Numbered from the stretch's first letter, positions 9,701-17,003 are shown. The stretch is 64,000 nt of DNA from Paenibacillus selenitireducens (GCF_002021565.1 NZ_MSZX01000010.1:124027-188026); one strand, 5' to 3'. Notes: a model not told the origin generated them from the sequence alone. Translations and numbers: made by a program.

Positions 9701-10151
9701 AGGCAATCGTCTGCTCATAATATGAATCGACTAATTCGTCAAACGTAACGCCGCCAGTTACGGAAAGTGTCTTGGTTGTTGGTCCCAATGCGCCAGCTGC
9801 ATACCGCGGCCATTCTGGTGTCGAGTATTTATTTACGGCATCTACCGCTAACTTCGCTGCAGCCAGGTTAATCTCACGCGTACGATCTTCAAGATTATAT
9901 TCTGCAAGCACAACGCTGGTTGCGCCAAATGTATTTGTCTCAATAATATCCGAGCCAGCCTCAAGATACGCTTCATGAATCTTTTGAATGACGTCTGGAC
10001 GCGTTAGTACGAGCATCTCGTTACATCCATCCAGCTCTTCCCCGCCGAAATCATCCGCCGTTAAGTCCTCACGTTGAATCATGGTTCCCATTGCGCCGTC
10101 AAGGATAAGGATTTTTCGTTTTATTTGTTCTTGTATGCTCAATTTTGACAT
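6714..10151 (-). CDS. metH: Cobalamin-dependent methionine synthase
   Basis: 1145-residue MetH, transferring the methyl of 5-methyltetrahydrofolate to homocysteine via methylcobalamin. Four modules are visible: homocysteine-binding barrel (about 1–310, zinc Cys pair in GGCCGTT near 290), pterin-binding barrel (~330–600), cap and cobalamin domain (~620–860, B12-ligand His in GDVHDIG near 718), and the SAM-dependent reactivation domain (~880–1145). All are full length. ATG at 10151 follows AGGAAGGGG. The 154-base gap to divergent mtnD shows no cobalamin or SAM riboswitch, so regulation is by another route. Its neighbour mtnD belongs to the methionine salvage pathway. Confidence 0.97.
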   Translation of the reverse strand: MSKLSIQEQIKRKILILDGAMGTMIQREDLTADDFGGEELDGCNEMLVLTRPDVIQKIHEAYLEAGSDIIETNTFGATSVVLAEYNLEDRTREINLAAAKLAVDAVNKYSTPEWPRYAAGALGPTTKTLSVTGGVTFDELVDSYYEQTIALIEAGVDAILLETSQDTLNVKAGSIGIRRAFESADKTLPIMISGTIEPMGTTLAGQNIESFYISLEHLKPISVGLNCATGPEFMRDHIRSLSDIADTAISCYPNAGLPDENGHYHESPDSLAKKMAGFAEQGWLNIAGGCCGTTPDHIRAMAELLSQYQPRGAVGTHPPAVSGIETVYIESENRPYMVGERTNVLGSRKFKRLIAEGKYEEASEIARAQVKSGAHVIDVCVQDPDREEAEDMIKFLELVVKKVKVPLVIDTTDVKVIDLALKYSQGKAIINSINLEDGEEKFEHVVPIIHKYGAAAVVGTIDERGQAITREDKLEVAKRSRELLVHKYGMQPEDIIFDPLVFPVGTGDEQYIGSAKETIEGIRLIKEAMPECQTILGISNISFGLPEAGREVLNSVFLYECTKAGLDYAIVNTEKLERYASIPEHERRLSEELLYNTNDATLAAFVAAFRDKKVVKKEKASNLTLEERLASYVVEGTKEGLIPDLDEALKKYTALEVINGPLMAGMSEVGRLFNNNELIVAEVLQSAEVMKASVAHLEQFMEKNETAVKGKIMLATVKGDVHDIGKNLVEIILSNNGYDIVNLGIKVPPEQIIDAYRREKPDAIGLSGLLVKSAQQMVLTAQDLRNAQIDVPIMVGGAALTRKFTKTRILPEYNGLVLYAKDAMDGLDLANKLMNPEQRQIMVQETEAMKENAGVEEEKKPLPQLSRAVRSNIDPNAPVFTPPDLDRHILRDYPLGHIIPYINMQMLLGHHLGLRGSVEQLLAENNDKAVELKATVDQILQQAIQDGIIKAQGMYRFFPAQSSGNDIIIYDPMDTTKVLHTFTFPRQQVEPYLCLADYLKSVESGVMDYVGFLVVTAGNGVRELSQTYKEAGDYLRSHALQSVALEVAEGLAERVHHMMRDIWGFPDSAEMTMKQRHGARYQGIRVSFGYPACPDLEDQGPLFALLKPEDIGVELTEGFMMEPEASVSAMVFAHPQAQYFNVDKA

Positions 10152-10234
10152 GATAATCCCCTTCCTACTGCAAAAACGTTAAGATTTAGTTTACCAGAAT
10201 ACCAATCATTAGAAAAGACTCAATGTATTATAAG

Positions 10235-10263
10235 TCGACAGCATGCGTAAAATCCACTATAAT
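10235..10263 (+). promoter_or_regulatory. SigA-type promoter for mtnD
   Basis: TCGACA (10235–10240) and TATAAT (10258–10263) with a 17-base spacer, about 43 bases before the start codon. Confidence 0.65.
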
Positions 10264-10305
10264 ACAATTAATATCTAGTTATTTTATAGGAAAGAAGGGT
10301 TTATT

Positions 10306-10848
10306 TTGGCTGAAATATACATTCGTAATACTGGGGAGCGCATTTCTGCTGAAGAGGATGTACGTGCATTTTTAACCAATCAAGAAGTCGTGTACGAACA
10401 TTGGGATCCGAATAAGTTACCCGAGGAGCTGCGTGAGAATTTTGTTCTTACCGATGAACAGAAAGCGCAAGTCCTTGCCATCTATGATCCTGAGATTCGT
10501 GACTTGGCAGCTCGCCGCGGATATCAAATCTGGGACATGATAACCCTATCGGATGCAACGCCGAACTTAGAAGATCTCTTGAAAAAATTTGAGGATGTTC
10601 ATACGCATACGGAAGACGAGATCCGTGCCATTACTGCAGGCAAGGGAATCTTCATTATCAAAGGTGCAGGCGACATCGGTTACTTTAATGTAGAACTTGA
10701 AGCAGGCGATGTTATTTCTGTTCCAGAAAACACACCTCACTTCTTCACGCTGATGGATAATCGTCAGATTGTTGCCGTTCGACTCTTCATCGAGAAAGAT
10801 GGCTGGATTGCTACCTCTTATGAGGATCCTTCTTTTCAAAAGGCCTAA
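10306..10848 (+). CDS. mtnD: Acireductone dioxygenase (methionine salvage)
   Basis: 180-residue cupin of the ARD family, which cleaves the acireductone of the methionine salvage pathway to a keto acid precursor of methionine and formate. Metal ligands fit the family: His99 and His101 (HTHTEDEIR), Glu105 and His145 (PHFF). The start is TTG at 10306 after AAAGAAGGG. The gene is monocistronic and divergent from metH; other salvage genes (mtnA, mtnK, mtnW) are not in the window. Confidence 0.95.
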   Translation: MAEIYIRNTGERISAEEDVRAFLTNQEVVYEHWDPNKLPEELRENFVLTDEQKAQVLAIYDPEIRDLAARRGYQIWDMITLSDATPNLEDLLKKFEDVHTHTEDEIRAITAGKGIFIIKGAGDIGYFNVELEAGDVISVPENTPHFFTLMDNRQIVAVRLFIEKDGWIATSYEDPSFQKA

Positions 10849-10878
10849 TATCTCAGATTCAAATCATATATCAACATA

Positions 10879-10929
10879 AATAAGAAAGCCCGCTCGTTCG
10901 AAATTCGATCGACGCGGGCTTTCTTATTT
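10879..10929. terminator. Bidirectional terminator after mtnD and the YtkA-like gene
   Basis: AAGAAAGCCCGC and GCGGGCTTTCTT form a 12-bp stem around a 20-base loop, with A/T runs on both sides. It serves convergent genes ending at 10848 and 10928. Confidence 0.9.
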
Positions 10930-11353
10930 ATTCCGAAATCGTAAATTTAGCGGATGGCATCGTATGTAGATCTCGTGCACTCACATGGGCTATAACCTGG
11001 TATTCACCAGCCGAACCGAATTCCATCTCTGCTTCATAAATGCCGTCTGCTGCGAGAACGCCCTTAATCTTGTCATGTTCCTGTTGATCTGAGCGCCATA
11101 CTTCAAATAATACTTCCTTCGCATCGTCAACGACTTGATCCCCTTGGGTAACCTTGGCTTGAAGAACTTGCTTCTGCTTCGTATGCATGGGATCTGGGAG
11201 CAGAATTTCCACCTTAATCGGTGTCAAAGACGCATCCGAGCTCATGTCCATATTCATCATATCGTGGTCCATCGTTTCACTGCTGCAGCCAACTAACAGA
11301 GCGATTGAGAGTAGTGCAGTGGCTGCAAGAGCTGCTGTTTTCCGAATCAACAT
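10928..11353 (-). CDS. FixH/YtkA-like lipoprotein
   Basis: 141-residue lipoprotein with lipobox LLVGC (Cys23), then a short Met/His/Asp-rich stretch (ETMDHDMMNMDMSS) that could bind copper, then a YtkA-like Ig-fold domain (~45–141). YtkA-like domains occur beside respiratory and copper-handling genes. It lies 33 bases after the SCO gene and is probably cotranscribed with it, pointing to assembly or protection of the CuA centre of cytochrome c oxidase; that role is inferred from context. ATG at 11353 follows AAAGGAAG. Confidence 0.78.
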   Translation of the reverse strand: MLIRKTAALAATALLSIALLVGCSSETMDHDMMNMDMSSDASLTPIKVEILLPDPMHTKQKQVLQAKVTQGDQVVDDAKEVLFEVWRSDQQEHDKIKGVLAADGIYEAEMEFGSAGEYQVIAHVSARDLHTMPSAKFTISE

Positions 11354-11386
11354 CGTTTTCTTCCTTTCTGAATTGAACCTAACGCA

Positions 11387-11950
11387 TTATGAAATGGATT
11401 TGATATCCTTCACGATCTCATCCACAGGTAATTCAGATACCCCATCATAACGCTTCATTATATAACCTTCGCTGCTTACAAGATAAATCGAGGTGCCATG
11501 AATCATTTGATCAGAGCTTGGATCCTTCTCCACCAACGTTTTGAATGATGTTTTCGCGAGGCTCTGAATCTCTTCAAACTTGTAATTCGTCAAAAAGTGC
11601 CAGTTGGTGTAATCCACATTGAACTTGTCCGCAAACGTTGTAAGAACCTCGGGCTTATCCCGATCCGGATCTGCACTGAAGGATACGATGGTTACATCCA
11701 AATTCTTCTCCTTCAACTTCTTCTGCAGGTCGGACAAGTTAAACGTCATAGGCTGACATACGGTTGTACAACTTGTAAACATAAAATTAGCCAGCCAAGT
11801 CTTCCCTTTCAAATCCGCGAATCCAAACGGCTGACCTGCTTGATCTGTAAAGTTAAACTCCTCTACTTTCATCGAGCTCGTCTTTTTTGCACCGCCGCAT
11901 GCCGTCAGGAGAAGCACCATCCCAAGCATAATAATTAACGCCTTCTTCAT
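11387..11950 (-). CDS. SCO1/SenC family copper chaperone lipoprotein
   Basis: 187-residue membrane-anchored thioredoxin-fold protein. Lipobox LTAC is at 15–18; the copper site is CTTVC (Cys61, Cys65) plus His151 in IHGTSIYL. SCO proteins deliver copper to the CuA site of cytochrome c oxidase or act as its thiol reductant. Full length for the family. It begins a two-gene unit with the YtkA-like lipoprotein. No oxidase genes are in the window. Confidence 0.93.
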   Translation of the reverse strand: MKKALIIMLGMVLLLTACGGAKKTSSMKVEEFNFTDQAGQPFGFADLKGKTWLANFMFTSCTTVCQPMTFNLSDLQKKLKEKNLDVTIVSFSADPDRDKPEVLTTFADKFNVDYTNWHFLTNYKFEEIQSLAKTSFKTLVEKDPSSDQMIHGTSIYLVSSEGYIMKRYDGVSELPVDEIVKDIKSIS

Positions 11951-12084
11951 TTAACCCTCTCCTCTATGTATCGCCAACTCCGTCGATTTTCATTATAAAG
12001 TTATTGTACACGAGAAAAATGACTCCAACGGGCTATTTTTACCAATACTTTGTGACGAATTTGCATCAAAAGTCATAGTCAAAT

Positions 12085-12118
12085 GAAAAACCCCCATTCC
12101 GACGTCGGAACAAGGGTT
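12085..12118 (-). terminator. Terminator after HAD hydrolase gene
   Basis: Minus strand AACCC..TTCCGA/TCGGAA..GGGTT stem followed by a T-run, 11 bases downstream of the stop at 12129. Confidence 0.85.
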
Positions 12119-12128
12119 CAATTCTCAT

Positions 12129-12926
12129 TTATGCATGTTGATCGATGATGGAGAGAATTTCTGAGAGATGTTTAATTTCATAATGAGGTACGATTTCATC
12201 CGTACGCGTTGCACCGTGTCGGTTCACCCAAACGGCATGCATGCCAACACCTAATGATCCTTTAATATCTGTAGTCAGCTTATCGCCAACCATTAATCCT
12301 TCTTGAGGCTCTATGCCGAGCTTGGACATCGCATGATTGAAGATAGAAGCCGCCGGCTTACCCTCTCCAAAAGCACCCGAAATAATGATATGATCGAAGT
12401 ATGGGATTAAATCAGGCACACCATCCAGTTTCTCTTGCTGTAAATCAGGTGAGCCATTCGTTAAGAGCAGCAGCTTAACTTTCCCTTTCAGGGCATCCAA
12501 AATCTCAAATGTTTCATCATATGTATGTGGGCGGGCTCGACGTTCTGCAGCGAAAAATTCCCCAAGACGTTCGCCTAATGCCGCATTCTCGACACCTAGC
12601 GCGCGAAGACCACGAGTCCACGCTTCTGTCCGATAACCTGGAGCTAAATCTTGTAATTGACGGAATTCCTGCTGCTCGCCATGCGTAAAATTCGCCCACA
12701 ATCCTTCAAATGGATTAATTCCAATCATTTTTGTGAAAGGAAATGTGGGGTATGACTCATAAAGCGCTCTAGCTTCACGTTTCACTTCTTCTTCTAGTTT
12801 CGATGGATCCAATTGCGGGTAATCCTTTGTTGCTTCCATACACGTCGCCTCAAATGACTCCTTCACACTTCGATCATCCCATAGTAAAGTATCATCCAAA
12901 TCGAACAAAACCGCTTTAATCGTCAT
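12129..12926 (-). CDS. HAD-superfamily hydrolase (subfamily IA)
   Basis: 265-residue HAD phosphatase with motif I FDLDDTLLWDD (8–18), an alpha-helical C1 cap (~20–130), motif II LLTNGS, Lys in GKP and motif IV VGDKLTTD. Similar to the YfnB/YsaA and N-acylneuraminate-9-phosphatase-like group; substrate not predictable. ATG at 12926 follows GGGGGAGAAG. It is 39 bases downstream of a small membrane protein gene in the same direction and ends at a strong terminator. Confidence 0.88.
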   Translation of the reverse strand: MTIKAVLFDLDDTLLWDDRSVKESFEATCMEATKDYPQLDPSKLEEEVKREARALYESYPTFPFTKMIGINPFEGLWANFTHGEQQEFRQLQDLAPGYRTEAWTRGLRALGVENAALGERLGEFFAAERRARPHTYDETFEILDALKGKVKLLLLTNGSPDLQQEKLDGVPDLIPYFDHIIISGAFGEGKPAASIFNHAMSKLGIEPQEGLMVGDKLTTDIKGSLGVGMHAVWVNRHGATRTDEIVPHYEIKHLSEILSIIDQHA

Positions 12927-12965
12927 CTCTCTTCTCCCCCAATAGGACCTGTTAATATCTAAATA

Positions 12966-13484
12966 TTATTTTTCAAGAAAAGGAACGTTATGGGTGCGCG
13001 CGAATTCTTGCAAACGTTCGCCCATCGCTACCGTATCATACCGATTCGTTAGCCGTGAGAAAACCCAATTTGAACCTTTCGCTTTGGTCTCGATCACCAC
13101 GTAACCTTTTTGAACCGTGATCTGCTTCACTTGAGCAGCGTCCACACGGATATCTCTATTGAAGCGGCGCGTTCCTAAGAACGCCTTGCCGACATTCAAA
13201 TAAGGTCTTCGAATGAAAAGAACAATCCCTAACAATATGTACAAACCAACTGTCACCCAGAACATCGTTACTGAAGTTTTTTGCTCAACGCCAGAGTATA
13301 GAATGGCATATAACACAGCAAAAGCTATGAGTGTAATCGGCAGGATTAAATTACGTCCAAAAAATCGATCGATATCGGATTTGGCTTGTGATACACTACC
13401 AATTGCCTGTTGGCCTTGCTTTTTTCGAATTTGATTCGCTTTCTTTGTGTTCTTCTGCACCATACGTTCCCAAGAGCGGCCCAT
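12966..13484 (-). CDS. Small two-helix membrane protein, function unknown
   Basis: 172 residues: a basic N-terminus (~1–45), two hydrophobic helices (about 46–65 and 72–90), then a ~75-residue soluble domain rich in beta strand (VKQITVQKGYVVIETK) that resembles a PH-like or short cytoplasmic domain. I do not recognise a named family. ATG at 13484 has AGGAGG nine bases upstream. It lies 27 bases after the DUF896 gene and 39 before the HAD gene, so the three may be one operon. Confidence 0.8.
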   Translation of the reverse strand: MGRSWERMVQKNTKKANQIRKKQGQQAIGSVSQAKSDIDRFFGRNLILPITLIAFAVLYAILYSGVEQKTSVTMFWVTVGLYILLGIVLFIRRPYLNVGKAFLGTRRFNRDIRVDAAQVKQITVQKGYVVIETKAKGSNWVFSRLTNRYDTVAMGERLQEFARTHNVPFLEK

Positions 13485-13511
13485 CGTTGTTCATCCTCCT
13501 AAGTATAACTA

Positions 13512-13718
13512 CTAGTGTTTAATTGGTGGGTTCTCATGCCCGTCATCTTCATCTACAATTTCAATGTTATCCAGTTGTTGCTTCAAAGAACGCTTGAATC
13601 CATCAATATATTGACGGCGTAGTGCATCACGTTCAGCCATCTCTTCGGAAGTCAAGCCAACTGTTTTATTTTTACGAGCTAATTCATTGATTCGCTCTAC
13701 TATTTTCTCGAAATCCAT
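13512..13718 (-). CDS. ynzC: DUF896 family protein (YnzC)
   Basis: 68 residues with the DUF896 core of two antiparallel helices: INELARKNKTVGLTSEEMAE and ALRRQYIDGFKRSLKQQL. B. subtilis YnzC is a member and lies beside lexA–yneA, as here. Function in the SOS locus is not established. ATG at 13718 after AAGGGGGG. Confidence 0.92.
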   Translation of the reverse strand: MDFEKIVERINELARKNKTVGLTSEEMAERDALRRQYIDGFKRSLKQQLDNIEIVDEDDGHENPPIKH

Positions 13719-13782
13719 CCCAATCCCCCCTTATTCTGTCCTTCTTACTTTGACATTTACAAAAGAGGTTGTCAAGCATACC

Positions 13783-13824
13783 AAAAGGGCTCCCAGCAAG
13801 TGCCTGCACACTTCATGAGAGCCC
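13783..13824 (-). terminator. Terminator after yneA
   Basis: Minus-strand stem GGGCTC/GAGCCC with an inner AAGTG/CACTT stem, followed by TTTT. It separates yneA from ynzC. Confidence 0.75.
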
Positions 13825-13829
13825 CTATA

Positions 13830-14192
13830 TTAATCAGCTAAAATTGGAATTTGTAACACTTCCCCAGCTTGGATTGAACTATTCCGTTTATCGTTCCATT
13901 TCTTAATCATTTCTATATAATCACGCGTATCCATTTGTTTAGGTTTATGCTCCTTAGCGATAGTCCACAAGGTATCTCCTGAAGCTACTACGATCTGCAG
14001 CGGGATGTTCGCATTCTGTTCGCTTCCATTCGAACTCGCAGCAAATGCACTCATTAATCCAAAGCTCGTTAAACTCAGTGCGATCGTTATTACGGCTAAT
14101 ACTTGAAAAAGCTTACTGCGCAACAATGAAACTCTATTGACGTCGGTTGGACGATTCATATGAATACTTTGATAAGAGCTATATTTTAGCAT
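13830..14192 (-). CDS. yneA: YneA-like SOS cell-division suppressor with LysM domain
   Basis: 120 residues: short N-terminal tail, one transmembrane helix (~25–48), then a LysM peptidoglycan-binding domain (VVASGDTLWTIAKEH ... GEVLQIPIL) outside the membrane. This is the layout of YneA, which delays division during the SOS response. I chose ATG at 14192 (GGGGTG seven bases upstream) over an earlier in-frame codon that lies in the promoter region. It is divergent from lexA and its promoter is covered by SOS boxes. Confidence 0.88.
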   Translation of the reverse strand: MLKYSSYQSIHMNRPTDVNRVSLLRSKLFQVLAVITIALSLTSFGLMSAFAASSNGSEQNANIPLQIVVASGDTLWTIAKEHKPKQMDTRDYIEMIKKWNDKRNSSIQAGEVLQIPILAD

Positions 14193-14203
14193 AATCAGCA
14201 CCC

Positions 14204-14217
14204 CAAACATTTGTTCT
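14204..14217. promoter_or_regulatory. LexA (SOS) box 1, yneA leader
   Basis: CAAACATTTGTTCT, matching the Bacillus SOS consensus CGAAC-N4-GTTCG at most positions, directly upstream of the yneA SD. Confidence 0.75.
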
Positions 14218-14234
14218 GTTTTTGTTATAATCAC

Positions 14235-14263
14235 AATTTAACACGAACAGTTGTTTGTGTCAA
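14235..14263 (-). promoter_or_regulatory. yneA promoter with LexA box 2 in the spacer
   Basis: -35 TTGACA (14263–14258), 17-base spacer, -10 TAAATT (14240–14235). The spacer contains the SOS box CGAACAGTTGTTTG (14244–14257), so LexA binding would block RNA polymerase. Confidence 0.7.
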
Positions 14264-14272
14264 TACATTTTT

Positions 14273-14286
14273 AGAACATTTGTTCT
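14273..14286. promoter_or_regulatory. LexA (SOS) box 3
   Basis: AGAACATTTGTTCT, a perfect palindrome, in the middle of the yneA–lexA divergent region. Confidence 0.85.
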
Positions 14287-14304
14287 GTTTGTTCGCATCG
14301 TTTT

Positions 14305-14344
14305 AGAACTAATGTTTGTACGAACGGTAGTTCTATGTTATAAT
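14305..14344 (+). promoter_or_regulatory. lexA promoter with LexA boxes 4 and 5
   Basis: Boxes AGAACTAATGTTTG (14305–14318) and CGAACGGTAGTTCT (14321–14334) overlap the -35 (TTGTAC, 14316–14321) and spacer of a promoter with -10 TATAAT (14339–14344), the arrangement expected for lexA autorepression. Confidence 0.8.
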
Positions 14345-14378
14345 TTCTGTAAAAGAATGCTATTGGAGTTGAAATCTC

Positions 14379-15005
14379 ATGTCTAAAATATCCAATCGAC
14401 AACAAGCTATTTTAGAGTTTATAAGAAATGAAGTGAGGTCCAAAGGCTATCCGCCTTCGGTTCGTGAAATCGGAGAAGCTGTAGGTCTAGCTTCCAGCTC
14501 CACAGTACACGGACATTTGGATCGACTCGAGAAGAAAGGCTTAATTCGCCGCGACCCCACGAAACCACGGGCGATCGAATTATTAAGTCAAGAAGAATCT
14601 GAACAAGCACATCTATATACACAGACGATCGCGAAAGTTCCTATTGTAGGTAAAGTTACGGCTGGGGCACCCATCACAGCGACGGAAAACATCGAAGATT
14701 ACTTCCCATTGCCTGAACATTTCGTACATGACCAGAGCGTATTCATGCTATCTGTTGTTGGTGATAGTATGATCGAGGCAGGAATTCACAGCGGAGACTT
14801 TGTTATCGTGCGTCAACAGCAAACGGCGAATAATGGAGATATCGTCGTGGCCATGACTGAAGATGATGAAGCAACAGTCAAAACATTCTACAAAGAAAAA
14901 GACCATATTCGACTTCAACCGGAGAACGCCACGATGGAACCGATTCGATTGAATCATGTTACCATTCTCGGCAAAGTCATCGGCCTATTCCGTAACTTTC
15001 ATTAA
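14379..15005 (+). CDS. lexA: LexA SOS repressor
   Basis: 208-residue repressor-protease. N-terminal winged helix (1–70) binds SOS boxes. The cleavage site is Ala95-Gly96 in TAGAPI, and the catalytic dyad is Ser130 (VGDSM) and Lys168 (TVKTF). Length and motifs are those of B. subtilis DinR/LexA. It is divergent from yneA and its own promoter carries two boxes. RecA-induced self-cleavage would derepress both. Confidence 0.98.
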   Translation: MSKISNRQQAILEFIRNEVRSKGYPPSVREIGEAVGLASSSTVHGHLDRLEKKGLIRRDPTKPRAIELLSQEESEQAHLYTQTIAKVPIVGKVTAGAPITATENIEDYFPLPEHFVHDQSVFMLSVVGDSMIEAGIHSGDFVIVRQQQTANNGDIVVAMTEDDEATVKTFYKEKDHIRLQPENATMEPIRLNHVTILGKVIGLFRNFH

Positions 15006-15053
15006 ACATCATTACATATACGTCTTTTCGTAATGAATGATCATGATAGAGAG

Positions 15054-15085
15054 AGAGTATCTTCTGAAGAAGGTACTCTTTTTTT
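15054..15085 (+). terminator. Terminator after lexA
   Basis: AGAGTA..TTC/GAA..TACTCT hairpin followed by seven T, 50 bases after the lexA stop. Confidence 0.88.
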
Positions 15086-15202
15086 GTCCACTCTTTTGGA
15101 TGAACAGATTCCCATCATTTCACTTTGCTTCTTCCGCATATTAAAATACACAATTAGACATCTTAACCTTCGGGTATTAAACATATTACTGGAGGGATTC
15201 AC

Positions 15203-15559
15203 ATGCATCAATCTACACAACAAATTAGACATTCGATTCAGCAACTCATTCAACAAACGGAACAAGCAAGCAATAATTATCAACGTTTGCTTCAACAAGA
15301 ACAACAGAATGCTCAACAATTAGAACAACTCGCGCAACGTGAACGTCAAGCAGTACAAGTCCTTCAATCCGCATTGCATGGACATCAGACGGCGCTCCAA
15401 CAGCTTCAATCCGTCTTGCAATCCTGCAACCAAATTGATAATGCCGGAACTTCCTATATGAATAATAACTCTTACATGTCCCCAAATAATCAGAATTACG
15501 CTGCTCATCTTCAGCCGAATTCCTACGGATACATGAACAGCACAACCAACAAAATCTAG
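15203..15559 (+). CDS. Gln-rich coiled-coil protein, function unknown
   Basis: 118 residues. Residues ~1–75 are strongly Gln-rich and heptad-like (QQLIQQTEQ, LLQQEQQNAQQLEQL), predicting a coiled coil; the last ~40 are Asn/Tyr/Ser-rich (NNNSYMSPNNQNYAA), a composition common in spore coat or surface proteins of bacilli. No signal peptide or membrane helix. ATG at 15203 follows GGAGG. It ends at a terminator at 15602–15641. A spore role is a guess from composition only. Confidence 0.75.
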   Translation: MHQSTQQIRHSIQQLIQQTEQASNNYQRLLQQEQQNAQQLEQLAQRERQAVQVLQSALHGHQTALQQLQSVLQSCNQIDNAGTSYMNNNSYMSPNNQNYAAHLQPNSYGYMNSTTNKI

Positions 15560-15601
15560 ACTTAAGAGTACACGATCTTCACAATCTATAAGGCTACAAC
15601 A

Positions 15602-15641
15602 AAAACAACCCTTGATGCCAACTGTGCCAAGGGTTTGTTTC
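15602..15641. terminator. Bidirectional terminator
   Basis: AAACAACCCTTG / CAAGGGTTTGTTT stem of 12 bp between convergent small genes at 15559 and 15680. Confidence 0.88.
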
Positions 15642-15679
15642 TTGAATATAAAGTAAGAAATAAGTCACTTTAAATGATT

Positions 15680-15964
15680 TTAGATGCTGCTTGAGACCCG
15701 AGTGCTTTCTCTATTCCTTCGAACAGAACGTTCAAATCCTTCTAGAGCATTCGGGCGCTGCGTTACTTCAATTAGAATACCCAGCAGATCTGATAGCACT
15801 CTCTCTCTCTGTTCATGATCTGAATTGTTGTGATCGTATAAACGTACATAGACATTGATATTTCCCAGATTGGTTAACAATAAGGAATAGTTCATTGCAT
15901 CTACGTAGTCCATAGGTTTACTAATAAATCCATTGTTTGCATATACACGGTACTTAAATTTCAT
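15680..15964 (-). CDS. Hypothetical protein, 94 aa
   Basis: Starts ATG at 15964 with GGAGG eight bases upstream (an earlier in-frame ATG overlaps the SD). The sequence begins MKFKYRVYANNGFISKPMDY and is mixed alpha/beta with no membrane segment. The pattern of a short basic beta-rich start, then an acidic helix, is seen in many Paenibacillus small proteins of unknown role; I cannot name a family. It is the last gene before the island scars. Confidence 0.65.
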   Translation of the reverse strand: MKFKYRVYANNGFISKPMDYVDAMNYSLLLTNLGNINVYVRLYDHNNSDHEQRERVLSDLLGILIEVTQRPNALEGFERSVRRNRESTRVSSSI

Positions 15965-16133
15965 AACCCTGCCCTCCATAGGTTATTCTCACTATATTAT
16001 TCTATAGACATCTGTACAAAATCTGTAAAAATATGATAAATAACTTTTCAGTTACTAATATTATTATATAATTCATGTCACCCATATCTATAAAAGAAGG
16101 TATTTGTTCTTTGTTTCAGCAAATCATCAAAAT

Positions 16134-16168
16134 AAAAAAGCCCTCGACGCTTACAGCGCAAGAGCTTC
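16134..16168 (-). repeat. Decayed copy 3 of the glnA terminator (oldest scar?)
   Basis: The sequence CCCTCGACGCTTACAGCGC preceded by a run of A matches the glnA terminator at 25654–25690 and the copy at 17125–17160, but one stem arm is damaged (GCAAGAGCTTC) and no glnA codons remain beside it. It would mark the outermost edge of insertions at this site. Confidence 0.6.
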
Positions 16169-16199
16169 AAACATTCATTCCTTCATACACCTCATAATA

Positions 16200-16442
16200 C
16201 TAAATCTCTTTGAAATGAAGCACAAACCCGGGCAGTCCCTTGTTTTCAACTTGACATTTATACACGACACGATCTATAGAAATGATTGCAGGTCTATCGC
16301 GTTCAATAAATTCGTATGGTACCTCTTCTTTAATGCAATAACATTCAATGGCTTGTAAAAATTCTTCCTTACTCTTTGGAAGTTGATCTAATTCTATCGA
16401 AAACCCTTTCTTTAAAAGCTTTTTCTTAATGCTATTTAACAT
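16200..16442 (-). CDS. Hypothetical protein, 80 aa, between scars
   Basis: Starts at the second of two adjacent ATGs (16442), seven bases after GAGG. Lys-rich N-terminus (MLNSIKKKLLKKGF), then a mixed alpha/beta body including VPYEFIERDRPAIISIDRVVYKC. No membrane segment, no family recognised. It lies between the two outer copies of the glnA-end repeat, so it is probably left from an earlier insertion. Confidence 0.55.
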   Translation of the reverse strand: MLNSIKKKLLKKGFSIELDQLPKSKEEFLQAIECYCIKEEVPYEFIERDRPAIISIDRVVYKCQVENKGLPGFVLHFKEI

Positions 16443-16653
16443 CATTACACCTCATTCATTAATTCATGTTATTTAGGTCATCAGTCAGACAAAGACTTTT
16501 CTAAATAAGATTAACAACATATGTCTCCATTATACACCTATATATTGGATATTACATTGTCTAATATCACTTCAAAGCAAGAAAAAGCTCGGACATGCTT
16601 GGAGCAACTTGATATCTTCAAACTTTAACCATTCGATTCATGCGCTCAGAAAA

Positions 16654-16718
16654 TAAAAAAATCCTGACGCTTACAGCGCCAAGGGCTCCATTCATTAATA
16701 TAAAGTGATGTATTGATT
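16654..16718 (-). repeat. Partial copy 2 of the glnA 3' end and terminator
   Basis: On the minus strand it still reads Gln-Tyr-Ile-Thr-Leu-Tyr-stop, the last six codons of glnA, followed by the terminator stem CCCTTGGCGC/GCGTCAGGA and a T-run. Upstream codons no longer match GlnA. Confidence 0.75.
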
Positions 16719-16761
16719 GTTTTGATTCCAATATAGTGTAATAACCAATAACAATCGTCCA

Positions 16762-16790
16762 TACAAAGTGAAATCAGCCTTCATAACATA
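16762..16790 (+). promoter_or_regulatory. Putative sigma-K promoter for the YjcZ-type gene
   Basis: CATAACATA (16782–16790) fits the SigK -10 CATA-N3-TA exactly and lies 16 bases after TACA, a fit to the short SigK -35 (AC core). Position is 30 bases before the start codon. Prediction by consensus only. Confidence 0.45.
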
Positions 16791-16820
16791 ACGTGTACTC
16801 AATAATTAGGAGGTGTTGAA

Positions 16821-16943
16821 ATGGGCGAGTTTGGTGGAGGTCTTTTTACAAGCACAGGTACTATCCTTGTATTGTTCATCTTGTTAGTAATAGTCGCTTG
16901 CAGTTGTATGAGTGGATTCGGTGGTTTAGGTTGCGGTTGCTAA
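16821..16943 (+). CDS. YjcZ-type tiny sporulation membrane protein
   Basis: 40 residues, ATG at 16821 with AGGAGGTG upstream. A Gly-rich start (MGEFGGGLFTSTG) leads into one transmembrane helix ILVLFILLVIVACSC and a Gly/Cys-rich end (GFGGLGCGC). The VLFILLVIV core is the signature of the YjcZ/tiny-TM family of bacilli, whose members are made during sporulation. A putative SigK promoter and a terminator (17004–17032) frame it. It sits between two scars of the glnA end, so it may have come in with a mobile element. Confidence 0.75.
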   Translation: MGEFGGGLFTSTGTILVLFILLVIVACSCMSGFGGLGCGC

Positions 16944-17003
16944 TCATGCCGATATAGTACAGTTCGTGCCTAATGTCGATAATGTGATAATAGAAAGAAC
17001 AGG

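Noticed and set aside
10152-10305. Cobalamin or SAM riboswitch before metH
   Set aside because: Only 154 bases separate metH and mtnD, and neither the B12-box nor the SAM-I core is visible; the space holds the mtnD promoter.
15033-15323. Plus-strand ORF overlapping the lexA terminator
   Set aside because: It runs through the terminator hairpin, has no SD and overlaps the better-supported Gln-rich gene.
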